DNA of 64,000 bases, from positions 1-64,000 of the forward strand of contig OZ245717.1 in NCBI GenBank assembly GCA_965226945.1, read 5' to 3'. The notes under the pieces were generated by a model, which did not search any database, was not told where the DNA came from, and worked only from the letters and a program-made list of their open reading frames with translations. Positions 17,918 to 26,952 of this stretch are shown in pieces. The stretch comes from SYLG01 sp965226945 (GTDB taxonomy: Bacteria; Planctomycetota; Planctomycetia; Gemmatales; Gemmataceae). The first letter of the stretch is position 1; each line of letters begins with the position of its first letter. Both the position numbers and the translations under genes were made by a program.

Positions 17918-20344
17918 TTAACGGCCCGCCAACTCGACGGCCAACCTCTGAGATCCTTGAGCAGGAACCGGAATTCCTGGAGCCTTCGATTCTCGCGGCA
18001 CCCGAAACCACCAGACGAAATCGGCACCTGCCTGCCAGGGAAGTCGCTCTGGTCCCGTGAATTCTTCCACGGCCTCGCGCACGCCCGGAAAGTCGGGATG
18101 ATCCAGGTCATGTCCCGCCACAATCCCCCCGGCTACGACTTTGGGAAACCAGGCTCGCAGCGCATCAAGCGTTCCCGCCTTCGAGTGGTCCGCATCGAGG
18201 AACACGAAGTCGAGCGATTGGTCGGGCACACAGGCGGCGGCTGAAACCAGGTCCGCGATCACAATCGTGCGGCGCTCCCGCGCGAAATCGGTGCGGGCAA
18301 TACTGCTATTCAGCGCCGTCAACATTTGCGACGAAGTCACCTGCCGCATGTAAGGATCTTCCCACAACTGGTCTTTCTCCTCGGGGCTCCTCCAGGCATC
18401 GACCATCCACAATCGCAATTGAGGCAGCGCCTGCAGCAACAACGCGGAAGTGTGCCCTTCGAACGCGCCGATCTCGGCGCCGCGCCATGACCGGGAGCGA
18501 TCCATGAGCAAGTCCAAAAGGATCTGTCCGCGATGGGGCGACACCAGAATGGGCATCCGTTCGTAATCCAGCCAACTCCCCTCCCATCGCTCGCTCGCCA
18601 CGGCACGGAGTTGACAGGTGACCGCCGAGTCCGAGCGGATCGTAAGCAACTTGCCATGCGGAGAATCGTCCATGGACCAGAACCGTTCGGCCCGCCCCCC
18701 TCCGGCGCCAATGGTTCCATCCGAGTGAAAGAACAGCGGCCGCTCCTCGTGGCCGACGCGCAGGTACCGGAAATACCGATTTCCAAAACCGTTACACGTC
18801 GCACTTTCCATGGGGGTCGCTGCTTGAAATTCGCTTCGACCTATTGCCAAAACCTCCCGATCGGCTTCATCAAGATCCTCAGAGTGTTCTGCCGGTTGCA
18901 CAAACCACCAAACATAGTCGGCCGCACCATGCCAGGTGATTTCGTGTTCCGCACAGAATCGTTCGACTGCTTTTCGTACCCCTGGATAATCCGGGTAGTC
19001 CAGATCGTGACCGGCGACGATACCCCCAGAGCGAACTTTCAGCACCCAGGTTCGCAAGGCCTCATAGGTCGCCTCGTAAGAGTGATCGGCGTCCAAAAAG
19101 ACAAAGTCGAGCGAACGATCCGCTACGCATGCCGCGGCCGCGCCCAGTTCATCCATGATGACCACCCGACGGTCGCGGGCAAACTCAGTGCTGCTTAAAC
19201 TTTGCGCGAGGGCCTCGGCCATCTGTTCGGGTGCGATCCGTCCCATGTGGGGATCTTCCCAAAATCGCTCGCCAGGCCGCGGACATCGCCAGGTATCCAC
19301 CATCCACAAGGTCAATTGCGGCAGGGCCTGAAGCAATAGCGCCGCGTTATCCCCGCGGAAGACTCCAATTTCCGCCCCGCACAACGGGCCGCTTAGCCCG
19401 CTCAATTGATCCAATAGCACCTGACCGTGATGCGCCGTGAACAAGACCGGCATCCTCTCGTAGTTCAGCCAGTTCCCCCGCCAAGTGTCATTTTCGCCAA
19501 GTACCAACTCACACGTGACGGTCGTCTCGGACCCGATTACCAGCACTGGCCCCCTCTCGGTCTTGCGGACAAACCAGAATCGTTCCGCGGCGCCGCCTCC
19601 CAATCCAATCGTTCCGTCTCCTCTGAAGTAAATGGGCCGTTCGTCGTATCCCAGGCGCATGTAGCGGTAAAACCGATTTCCCATCCGCGAAAATGCTGAA
19701 GCGTCGATGACTCCCTCGGCCTCGGGAAAGTGTTGGGCGACCTGCTCCGGATTTTGCCGGAGCGAGGGATCATTGAAATGCGCCACAACTACGTCCGATC
19801 CTCGATGCAAGTTCCCTTCCCCAAAAAGCGACCAGTTAAAACGCCGATCCAGAAATCGAATCGGAATTTCCAGTTGGGCGCGAGCGGCATTGAGTGCGGT
19901 TTGCTCAAACACCTTCGTATTGAGCTGGGGATAGATCCCACGGGCCAGCCGCAGCATTGGTTCATGCTTGCGGCGATTGAGGATCATCAAGCTCGCCAGG
20001 AAATACTCTTCCCGTGGCAGGTGGATTTGTCTGGCCTCGTCCTGAACGCACTCGCGCCAGATCCAGTCCCTGGTTGCCACCAAGGCGTTCTCGTCGCAGA
20101 ACGCCGAAGGATTCCAGGACTGAAGGCACCGTGTATCGGCGTCAAACCACAAGACTTCTTCAGCATCGACAAAGTCCCAAATGAACAGCTTCAGTAAGTG
20201 CGCGGGTTGTCCTGACAATCCGGCTCGGACATAGTGCTCATCGGCCAAAACGATGCACTCCAGCCCCGTGTGACGCGCCATCGACTCGGCCGCCTGCAAC
20301 GCGAGGGAGAGATAAGCACCGACACCGACGGTCACACCGATCAT
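17918..20344 (-). CDS. Glycosyltransferase fused to two tandem class I methyltransferase modules
   Basis: 808 residues. Residues about 1-215 look like a GT-A glycosyltransferase (GT8-like), with EEVLWFDADT as the DxD metal site. Two copies of one module follow, about 220-490 and 520-785. Each opens with GNRFYRY or GNRYFRY, then DGTIGxGGG, then CGAEIGVFRGDNAALLL or RGAEIGAFEGHTSALLL (SAM-binding loop), and DFVFLDADHS. Each ends in GGIVAGHDLDYPDYPGVR or its twin. The second half is thus an internal tandem duplication. The methyltransferase part resembles the Methyltransf_24/CmcI type, which often acts on sugars. It lies 50 bp upstream of hldE and 56 bp downstream of the next gene, an operon-like arrangement. 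Confidence 0.8.
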   Translation of the reverse strand: MIGVTVGVGAYLSLALQAAESMARHTGLECIVLADEHYVRAGLSGQPAHLLKLFIWDFVDAEEVLWFDADTRCLQSWNPSAFCDENALVATRDWIWRECVQDEARQIHLPREEYFLASLMILNRRKHEPMLRLARGIYPQLNTKVFEQTALNAARAQLEIPIRFLDRRFNWSLFGEGNLHRGSDVVVAHFNDPSLRQNPEQVAQHFPEAEGVIDASAFSRMGNRFYRYMRLGYDERPIYFRGDGTIGLGGGAAERFWFVRKTERGPVLVIGSETTVTCELVLGENDTWRGNWLNYERMPVLFTAHHGQVLLDQLSGLSGPLCGAEIGVFRGDNAALLLQALPQLTLWMVDTWRCPRPGERFWEDPHMGRIAPEQMAEALAQSLSSTEFARDRRVVIMDELGAAAACVADRSLDFVFLDADHSYEATYEALRTWVLKVRSGGIVAGHDLDYPDYPGVRKAVERFCAEHEITWHGAADYVWWFVQPAEHSEDLDEADREVLAIGRSEFQAATPMESATCNGFGNRYFRYLRVGHEERPLFFHSDGTIGAGGGRAERFWSMDDSPHGKLLTIRSDSAVTCQLRAVASERWEGSWLDYERMPILVSPHRGQILLDLLMDRSRSWRGAEIGAFEGHTSALLLQALPQLRLWMVDAWRSPEEKDQLWEDPYMRQVTSSQMLTALNSSIARTDFARERRTIVIADLVSAAACVPDQSLDFVFLDADHSKAGTLDALRAWFPKVVAGGIVAGHDLDHPDFPGVREAVEEFTGPERLPWQAGADFVWWFRVPRESKAPGIPVPAQGSQRLAVELAGR

Positions 20345-20400
20345 GGATTATGGCCCTTTGTTCCTGTCCGCCGTCCCCAATAACCAGACTTCATGAACCC

Positions 20401-23172
20401 TCACGCCTTCCGCCTGGCAGCGAACCAATCCCAGTCATAGCGCTTGAGAAAACTCTCTTTGTGATTGCGTAGCGCTGGTTCGACTTCGGAGGTGCACACA
20501 TCCCACCCAGCCGCGGCAAGCTGCTCGTGCCACCAGGACATCGGCTTGATGCAGACATGGGTGGGATCTTCGCTCTCCATCGTCCGGCCTTGTCGCGCAA
20601 ACAGTTCTTCCGTGTCGAGCGCGCAAAAGAAGATGCCGCCGGGTGCCGTCACGCGATGCAGTTCTTCCAGAATGTGCGGCACCAGCTTGGGCTTCCAGTG
20701 TTCGGCCACTTGCGACGAGTGAATTCCTTCCCACTCAACATCGCCGAACAGATGCAGATTAACGGCATCGCAAATGTGCAAGAGCGGAGCCATGTCGGGC
20801 CATTTTTCGCGACCCAGTTTGACCATATGCTCGTTGATCTCGACTCCTTGGACGATGGCCTGCGCCTCTCCCAGGCCTCGCAGAATGCTGCCGCAGGCAC
20901 AACCCACTTCCAGCACTCTGCGGCCCTTCCAGTTGAGCGACTGCACGACCCAGCGCCCATATTGTTGCTGCCAGTCGCCAAAGCTCAGATAGTCGAGGCC
21001 CGCAAGCCGGTGTTCCGAGTAGTAGCGTTCATCAAAACCCTTGGAGGTCAATTGCTTCAGGAACCGCTTGTTGGCCAGGTGTTCGAAATTCTCCCCGGTT
21101 AGCAAGCTCTGCGTCAGGGCCGGTAGCTCCACATAAAGCTGCTTGTAGACATGGTGCCGGTAGTTTTGCTTGAAATAGTCCAGCGCGGGCGCCCCGGCGG
21201 CCGCCTTTTCGTGGTCCCCAGGAACCATGTGGGTGACATTGTCCGCCAGATCGAAGAAGTGAATGGGGTGATGATGGGTCCACACGCCGATGGTGGGGGT
21301 CGTGGTGGCCCCGGCCGCGTGCAACGGGCCGCTGTCCACACCGATCATGAGCGAGGCCGCCGCAATCAAGGCCGTCAATGCTTCCGCGTCGCCGGTGCTA
21401 TGCCCGCCCCAGAGCTCGTGACCGGGACCAGGATTGAACACCTTCACCTGATCCACGAGCGGCGAGCGGCGATCCCAGTCCAAAATCACCGGAACGTACC
21501 CTGACCTCTGCACGATATCGCAGACTTCGCGAATGAGATCGTGCGGCAGATCCTTGCGGTCTGCCGAAGTATTCCCCTGGTAATGGATCAGGACGGCCGG
21601 GAAGCGGCCATTGGGGAGCGGTCCCGCCGGACAGTACTGCGCTAGCGCGGCCCGCGCCAATTGCTGGCTGCGCTCGCTGAGATTCACTTCATACCGGCAC
21701 AGTTCAGGCAAGGGACTCAGTTGAAAAACCTCCGTCAGGCAGAGTGATGGCTTAGTGCTTGGCCGATCGCCAAACGCCGCACGGCACTCGTGCCAGTCGA
21801 GTTTGTGCACCTTCTGGTAAGCCGATTTGTTGATCGCCCCATCGTTCAAAACAAAGACCTTGCGGCAAAGTCCGTGATAGGCGGAGTGCTTGCCCCACTG
21901 AGCGGCGACATCCACCTCCCAATCAGGATGCAAGCGTTGCAAGTGTTTCAACACACACGTTAACTGGATTGCATCTCCCAGACCGTGCGTAAACTCGATG
22001 AACATGGCCTGCTTCGGACGGGTCTCGCGGCCAGTCTCCGCCAGTGGACGGATGTCGTCATTCGCTTTTGTCACGGCAGCTCCATTGAGCGCGTGATTCA
22101 CGGGAACAGCGTCCTCGACGCGATGTCTCCCATTTGCGATAGCGACGCCGTTTCCCACTTTGGCCGAACCATTTTGGCCATAAGTCAACATGCCGCCTTG
22201 ATAATACATCTCGATTTTTCGAATCACATCCTCAGGAGAAATCATGTCCATGCACCGGGGAATGCGCAGTTTGGGCGAGATTTCCACCGGCGAAGTACAT
22301 ACATCATGCCGGTCCTTGGCATCTCCATCCCCCACCAACTGGCAACGCGATTTCCAACACCCGCCTTCGCTGCAGCAAGGAAGCATTCCATTGGTGCTCA
22401 GGTACTGGTGATGCGTATAGGCCTCCCAATGAGCCGGCTCGCGCCCCCCCGCCACCACCACGCACGGCCGATGCTTCAGGGCAGCGGACACCTCACGAAT
22501 ACCGTTGTTGCCTGAAACAGCCTTCATCTCCACAGCCGCGGCCAGGTGCATCGCAAATGTGACCGGACATAACACCCCATCCGCGTGGTACATCAGCCGC
22601 ACGAAGTCGCGCAGTTGCGTCTTGCCAATCAGGTTGACAACCCCCTTGAGCGGCGGATGCCAGTGCCCCGCTTCTCCACATTGCACAAAGGCGATTTTTC
22701 CCTGGAAATTATCGACAACGCGTTGGTAAGACTCCGGGTTCCACCACTTGGCCGTGAAATCGTGTTTGCCCCCAGCCATGATGATCCAGAAATGTTCCGG
22801 CACGCCGAATTCCTTGCCGGGACAGGGCAAGGCTTTCTCCTCGGGGCTTAGGCGCACATCGCCGCGAAAATCGGTGACGGGCACCGGCACGCCCAAAGTC
22901 TGTTCCAAAAACTGAGCGTACCCGTGAATGAAGTGGAAAGGACGATGATTGCTCTGATGGACCAACGGGTAGTGCATGTCGAATGACTCGACCCCCGCTT
23001 CTCCCTCTCTGAGCGGCACCAGATTCGGATTGTGCAACCATAACCCATCGGCCGAGGTCCGCACATCCGTTTGGAACCGCCCAGGATGAGCGCTATGCAG
23101 ATCGCGCACGGCGGCGGTCATCATCACGATGTCGCCCGGACTTTGAAACGATTTGAGTATCAACCGACGCAT
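20401..23172 (-). CDS. Double GT9 (heptosyltransferase-like) protein with C-terminal methyltransferase
   Basis: 923 residues from the ATG at 23172, which has GAGGAA seven bases upstream; a Met 23 codons earlier has no such site. Domain 1 (about 1-330) is a GT9-like fold with FTAKWWNPESYQ, NLIGKTQLRDFVRLM and CPVTFAMHLAAA. It ends in a Cys cluster (Cys266, 267, 272, 277, 292, 307) within the stretch from LPCCSEGGCWKSRC to IPRCMDMIS. Domain 2 (about 370-700) starts FIEFTHGLGDAIQL and has MIGVDSGPLHAAGA, a second GT9 motif. The C-terminus (about 740-900) is a SAM methyltransferase with VLEVGCACGSILRGLG. GT9 enzymes transfer heptose from ADP-heptose, matching hldE two genes on. Acceptor unknown. 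Confidence 0.85.
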   Translation of the reverse strand: MRRLILKSFQSPGDIVMMTAAVRDLHSAHPGRFQTDVRTSADGLWLHNPNLVPLREGEAGVESFDMHYPLVHQSNHRPFHFIHGYAQFLEQTLGVPVPVTDFRGDVRLSPEEKALPCPGKEFGVPEHFWIIMAGGKHDFTAKWWNPESYQRVVDNFQGKIAFVQCGEAGHWHPPLKGVVNLIGKTQLRDFVRLMYHADGVLCPVTFAMHLAAAVEMKAVSGNNGIREVSAALKHRPCVVVAGGREPAHWEAYTHHQYLSTNGMLPCCSEGGCWKSRCQLVGDGDAKDRHDVCTSPVEISPKLRIPRCMDMISPEDVIRKIEMYYQGGMLTYGQNGSAKVGNGVAIANGRHRVEDAVPVNHALNGAAVTKANDDIRPLAETGRETRPKQAMFIEFTHGLGDAIQLTCVLKHLQRLHPDWEVDVAAQWGKHSAYHGLCRKVFVLNDGAINKSAYQKVHKLDWHECRAAFGDRPSTKPSLCLTEVFQLSPLPELCRYEVNLSERSQQLARAALAQYCPAGPLPNGRFPAVLIHYQGNTSADRKDLPHDLIREVCDIVQRSGYVPVILDWDRRSPLVDQVKVFNPGPGHELWGGHSTGDAEALTALIAAASLMIGVDSGPLHAAGATTTPTIGVWTHHHPIHFFDLADNVTHMVPGDHEKAAAGAPALDYFKQNYRHHVYKQLYVELPALTQSLLTGENFEHLANKRFLKQLTSKGFDERYYSEHRLAGLDYLSFGDWQQQYGRWVVQSLNWKGRRVLEVGCACGSILRGLGEAQAIVQGVEINEHMVKLGREKWPDMAPLLHICDAVNLHLFGDVEWEGIHSSQVAEHWKPKLVPHILEELHRVTAPGGIFFCALDTEELFARQGRTMESEDPTHVCIKPMSWWHEQLAAAGWDVCTSEVEPALRNHKESFLKRYDWDWFAARRKA

Positions 23173-23325
23173 GAGCGATTCCTCATGATTCCACCGCAAA
23201 GCGCACACCGGTAGCGCGGAAGCAGATTCGCCGGCCCACAACGGGACCGTAGGCGAAGACCGCGTCGTCGAAAAAGCTGTTTTTTCAGCGATTCAAATTA
23301 ACGCTGAAGGGAAATGACCGGATTC

Positions 23326-23348
23326 ATTGGCTTTTTCAGAAAGCCAAT
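23326..23348. other. Perfect inverted repeat upstream of the glycosylation gene array
   Basis: Arms ATTGGCTTT (23326-23334) and AAAGCCAAT (23340-23348) with loop TTCAG. It lies about 155 bp upstream of the GT9 start codon. There is no T-run on either side, so it is a candidate operator or leader hairpin rather than a terminator. Function unknown. Confidence 0.4.
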
Positions 23349-23899
23349 ATACCGGTTAAACGTGGCAAGAAAATCAGGCACGCGATAACGAGGCAGAATA
23401 CAAAACATGGGCGATCCTTTCCGTCTGAGGGAGTGACTGAAGGAACCAATTGCCGCGTTGAAATCAGAACCGAATGAGAACTTGATTGGGCGAAAGAAGG
23501 TCAAGAAGGACTTGCTACGATGCTAAGGAAACTTTAATCGCGCACATGCAGTTGAACAAGGGGAAATTCGGATTTTTCTTCAAAAAGAAAAACGCTCTTT
23601 TTCTGAATCGATTTTCATATTTTCTGGCACTTTAAATGCATCTTTGATGGTTTCGGCTGGCGTGCAAATTCAAACCAAGACAGGACTCGCGTTCTGGAAA
23701 AACAAGGCAAATTGAGGAGGATGCAGCTTGTCCCTAGCTGAATTTATTGCGAATTAGACAGCTATCAGTGCGAGGGAAATGCAAGTCATGCTCCCTAGCT
23801 TTCCTCTCCCTTGATGACATCGATAATAAATTTCTCTAAGCTTATTTTATTAATTATTTTTACTCGCAACAATAGATGCACATAAATTGCAAAACAAAC

Positions 23900-24552
23900 T
23901 TACGCTTTTATATCGAGCATATTAATTTTCGTTTGTAAATGTGGCGCGATAATTGTTAGTTTGTGGAGTCTCTCCTCAAATCGGAAGACCTCCGTAAACA
24001 CTTCTGATCCTGGATCCGAAACGCGGGCTCGGCTTCGGTTCGCTGCATTTAAATGATCCAGAAGTCTTCGGCCTTCCAATCCGCGGCGATGCCTCGCAGA
24101 AGGTAGCACCCTTCGCGCCGCGTCGCCGATTCCAGGGCGGCCGACTTGCGCGACTAGGCCACCGCGGTGCGTCCGGATTTGCCTCGGATCACCTGGACCG
24201 AGAAGAGACGCGCGGCGCGGCTATTCTTGCTCAGAAGTCGACCCATACGATGCTCAATCACCCTGGGGTCGCAACGTTGTTCTTCACAGCAGCGAACGAT
24301 AGCCGGGAGCCTTTGTTCGACACGCTGTCATACCGTTCGCGCATCGCTGTTTCCTTGACTGCACCGGTCGGAGCTGCGACAGAAGATGAGAGTTTCTGTG
24401 TCAGCGCCGTGAATGCAACGAACCTCGAGACCTTCGCGGATCTCGTGCCAGCTTCCGTCCACCAATTCTTGCTCGAAATGCTTGAGCTCGTCCTTGGGCG
24501 GCCCCACGATGTCGCGCGTGCCTCGTCCCTTCAGCCACGTGAGGTTGAATGA
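23900..24552 (-). pseudogene. IS1634/IS4-like transposase relic, truncated and frameshifted
   Basis: Read on the minus strand, the C-terminal half of an IS1634-type transposase is visible in pieces. It has TWLKGRGTRDIVGPPKDELK, then SWHEIREGLEVRC and ETLIFCRSSDR, then CDPRVIEHRMGRLLSKNSRA, then GCYLLRGIAADWKAEDFW, TEAEPAFRIQDQ and finally RFEERLHKLTIIAPHLQ. These blocks are in the canonical order but in different frames with stop codons between them, and the N-terminal half including the first catalytic Asp is absent. No inverted repeats could be assigned. The identification rests on recalled block order. Confidence 0.75.
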
Positions 24553-24607
24553 CAGCTATAAAAACAAACCGGAAGAACACAATTGAGAAATAGAGAAAAT
24601 AGAAAAA

Positions 24608-25090
24608 TCACTTCGAAGTGAAGTCGGGGTGGCGCACGGTGAGCACCGGACAGGGAGCGTTGCGGACGATCTTTTCGGCGACGCTGCCGAGCAGCACATG
24701 AGACAGGCCCGTCAATCCGTGGGTGCCCATGATGATGAGGTCGACTTTTTGCTCTTTGGATAGAAGCAGGATTTCGTCGAACGCAAACCCCTCACGGCAA
24801 TGGGTCACGACGGGGATTCCCAATTTCACCATTTCATCCGAAAGGGATCCCAAAGGGGGTTGGGACTGATGCAAGGGAGAGCCACCCACGAGAAGTTCCG
24901 GGCTCGTGGCCGGAAAGTCCCCCGCCAGGGGCGGCAGCGGTTGAATGACATTGAGCAGGTGGATTTTGGAAGAGAACTTCAAGGCGATTTGAATGCCGTA
25001 ATCGACCGCCATCCGGCTCGACTTGCTGAAATCCGTCGGAATCAGGATCTCGCGGATTTCCAGCGGCATGATCCGATTCTTGTCAGGCAT
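24608..25090 (-). CDS. Universal stress protein (UspA family)
   Basis: 160 residues. ILIPTDFSKSSRMAVDYG is the N-terminal strand with the Asp of the nucleotide site. MGTHGLTGLSHVLLGSVAEK near residue 120 is the G-2x-G-9x-G(S) motif of ATP-binding UspA proteins, followed by NAPCPVLTV. A small cytosolic stress protein whose client is unknown. The ATG at 25090 is used; a second Met (25069) just before the first strand is equally possible. It lies 78 bp behind ilvE in a co-directional run with lolD, lolC and lysS. Confidence 0.93.
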   Translation of the reverse strand: MPDKNRIMPLEIREILIPTDFSKSSRMAVDYGIQIALKFSSKIHLLNVIQPLPPLAGDFPATSPELLVGGSPLHQSQPPLGSLSDEMVKLGIPVVTHCREGFAFDEILLLSKEQKVDLIIMGTHGLTGLSHVLLGSVAEKIVRNAPCPVLTVRHPDFTSK

Positions 25091-25168
25091 GGCACGTCAT
25101 TGGGTTCGTGGTGTTATGACCTGAGTTTACTTGACGTTCGTCCGGAACCAAGTGATTGCCGGACGAGG

Positions 25169-26026
25169 TTATTGGCGGACGAGTTTGAAAAACGCCTCGA
25201 TCAATTTCTTGGAAATGGGGCCCGGCTTGCCGCCGCCGATGACGCGGTTGTCGCACTTGGTCACCGGAATGATCTCCGCCCCCGAACCGGTGAGGAAACA
25301 TTCCTCCGCAGCGTAAAGGTCGTGGCGAGTCAACGTGGTTTCGTCGACGGGGATCGCCAGTTTCTTGGCCAGTTCGATGACCGTGCCGCGCGTGATTCCT
25401 TCGAGGATCCCCGCGTTGATATGGGGGGTGAGCACTCGCCCGTGCTTGATCAGGAAGATATTGTCGGCGGTGCACTCGGCGATTTCGCCGTTCTGGTTGA
25501 GCATGAGCGCTTCGGGCACGCCGGCGCGGATCGCCTCGAGCTTGGCCAGGATGTTATTGAGGTAGTTGAGCGACTTGATGCGCGGATTGAGCGCATTGAG
25601 GTGATTGCGAATCGTCGAGGCGGTGACGATTTCCATCCCCTGCTCGTACATCTCCTTGGGGTACAGCGAGATCGAATCGACGATGATGATGACGCTTGGC
25701 TTGGCGCAGCTTCTTGGGTCGAGGCCCAGGTTGCCCACGCCGCGCGTGACGACAAGACGGATGTAGCCATCGGCCAGGGTGTTGGCGGCGACGGTTTTGT
25801 TGACCGCCTCGGTCATCGCCTCGAGGCTGAGCGGAATCTGCAAGCAGATATGGTTCGCGCTTTCGTAAAGGCGATCGAGGTGTTCCTTGAGCTTGAACAC
25901 CTTGTTGCTGTAGATCCGCAATCCCTCGAAGACACCGTCGCCGTAGAGGAATCCATGGTCATAAACATGAACGGTGGCCTTCTCGTGGGGGACCAGGTTT
26001 CCATCGAGATACACGATGCGGGACAT
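25169..26026 (-). CDS. ilvE: Branched-chain-amino-acid aminotransferase (class IV PLP enzyme)
   Basis: 285 residues, the short form of the family. The N-terminal VHVYDHGFLYGDGVFEGLR is the class IV fold signature. NPRIKSLNYLNNILA carries the PLP lysine at about residue 150. GEIAECTADNIFLIK and FLTGSGAEIIPV are the second and third conserved blocks. It transfers the amino group for Leu, Ile and Val synthesis or breakdown. D-amino acid aminotransferases share these features, so substrate preference is not proven. The start is the ATG at 26026; the gene is 71 bp downstream of lolD. Confidence 0.92.
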   Translation of the reverse strand: MSRIVYLDGNLVPHEKATVHVYDHGFLYGDGVFEGLRIYSNKVFKLKEHLDRLYESANHICLQIPLSLEAMTEAVNKTVAANTLADGYIRLVVTRGVGNLGLDPRSCAKPSVIIIVDSISLYPKEMYEQGMEIVTASTIRNHLNALNPRIKSLNYLNNILAKLEAIRAGVPEALMLNQNGEIAECTADNIFLIKHGRVLTPHINAGILEGITRGTVIELAKKLAIPVDETTLTRHDLYAAEECFLTGSGAEIIPVTKCDNRVIGGGKPGPISKKLIEAFFKLVRQ

Positions 26027-26097
26027 GATGAAACTCGTTCAAGTAGGCAAATAACGGCAAATCAACCCGATAACCGCCAACCCCAGGAGGACCGGGT

Positions 26098-26952
26098 CTA
26101 GGCAACTTGCCTGACGCCTGCGTCCACAACCAATCCCCGGCCCAGTTTGACAATCCGGTCGGTATCCCTGGTGATATCCAGGTTATGGGTAACCATAAGG
26201 ATAGTGAGGCCTTCTTCCTTGTTCAGGCCTCGCAAAATGCGGATCACCTCGCTGCCCGATTCGTCGTCGAGATTTCCCGTCGGTTCGTCGGCCAAGAGCA
26301 GGCGAGGTTTTGTGATCAGCGCTCGCGCCAGGGCGGTGCGCTGCATCTCGCCGCCGGATAGTTCGCGGGGTTTGTGACCCACGCGATGACCCAGGCCAAC
26401 ACGCTCCAAAAGGCTCAACGCCTGGGTTTTGATGCGCGATTTCTCGCGAAACCAGCGAAAAGGCCCACGACCGATCATCAGTGGAAGCATCACATTTTCC
26501 AGGGCCGTCAACTCCGGCAGGAGATGGTAGAACTGGAATACAAACCCAAACACCTCGTTGCGGATGCGGTCGCGTTGTTTCGTGGCGAGTGTATCGATCC
26601 GCTTGCCATCGAATTCGATGGATCCCGAATCGGCCGCATCGAGGAGCCCGATCAGGTGAAGCAAGGTGCTTTTTCCCGATCCCGACTGGCCGACGATACT
26701 GACAAATTCTCCGTGGTTGACTTCCAGGTTGACCCCGTGCAGCACCGGCACGGTGATGACATCCTTGCGGTATGCCTTCTTCAAGTCATTCACGCGAAGG
26801 ATGGCATTGTTGCACATTCCTGGTTTCCACCTCGATGCGAAGGGTGAAATCTGCGCGGAGTCGTCAGGGCCATCCAGCAGCGCGGCCGCGTGGGTTCCCT
26901 GGGAAAGGGAGTTCGTCATCGGCACGGTTTCGAGAGCCAGGTCATTATTCAT
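26098..26952 (-). CDS. lolD: ABC transporter ATP-binding protein, LolD-type
   Basis: Walker A GQSGSGKST, Q-loop VFQFYHLLPE, signature LSGGEMQRTALARAL, Walker B LLLADEP and switch HNLD are all present in order. The sequence is closest to the MacB/LolD group that powers FtsX-type permeases. With the permease immediately upstream it should extract lipoproteins from the inner membrane or drive a related mechanotransmission task. The ATG at 26952 overlaps the lolC stop by 8 nt, suggesting coupled translation. It adds a 45-residue low-complexity N-terminus; a Met at 26817 would give the usual family length of about 239 residues. Confidence 0.92.
   Translation of the reverse strand: MNNDLALETVPMTNSLSQGTHAAALLDGPDDSAQISPFASRWKPGMCNNAILRVNDLKKAYRKDVITVPVLHGVNLEVNHGEFVSIVGQSGSGKSTLLHLIGLLDAADSGSIEFDGKRIDTLATKQRDRIRNEVFGFVFQFYHLLPELTALENVMLPLMIGRGPFRWFREKSRIKTQALSLLERVGLGHRVGHKPRELSGGEMQRTALARALITKPRLLLADEPTGNLDDESGSEVIRILRGLNKEEGLTILMVTHNLDITRDTDRIVKLGRGLVVDAGVRQVA

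Larger units (their letters stand above)
23173..24607. other. 1.4-kb spacer with transposase relic
   Basis: Between the glycosylation genes and uspA there is no intact gene. Positions 23500-23900 are AT-rich and show no coding pattern. A transposase relic covers about 23900-24552. A perfect 9-bp hairpin (ATTGGCTTT / AAAGCCAAT, loop TTCAG) is at 23326-23348, without a T-run. The promoter of the minus-strand glycosylation/RHS gene array must lie here, just above 23172. Confidence 0.6.

Noticed and set aside
24800..26101. Long plus-strand open frame (433 codons) across uspA and ilvE
   Set aside because: It is the antisense of two well-supported genes and shows no domain. High GC with biased third positions opens such shadow frames.
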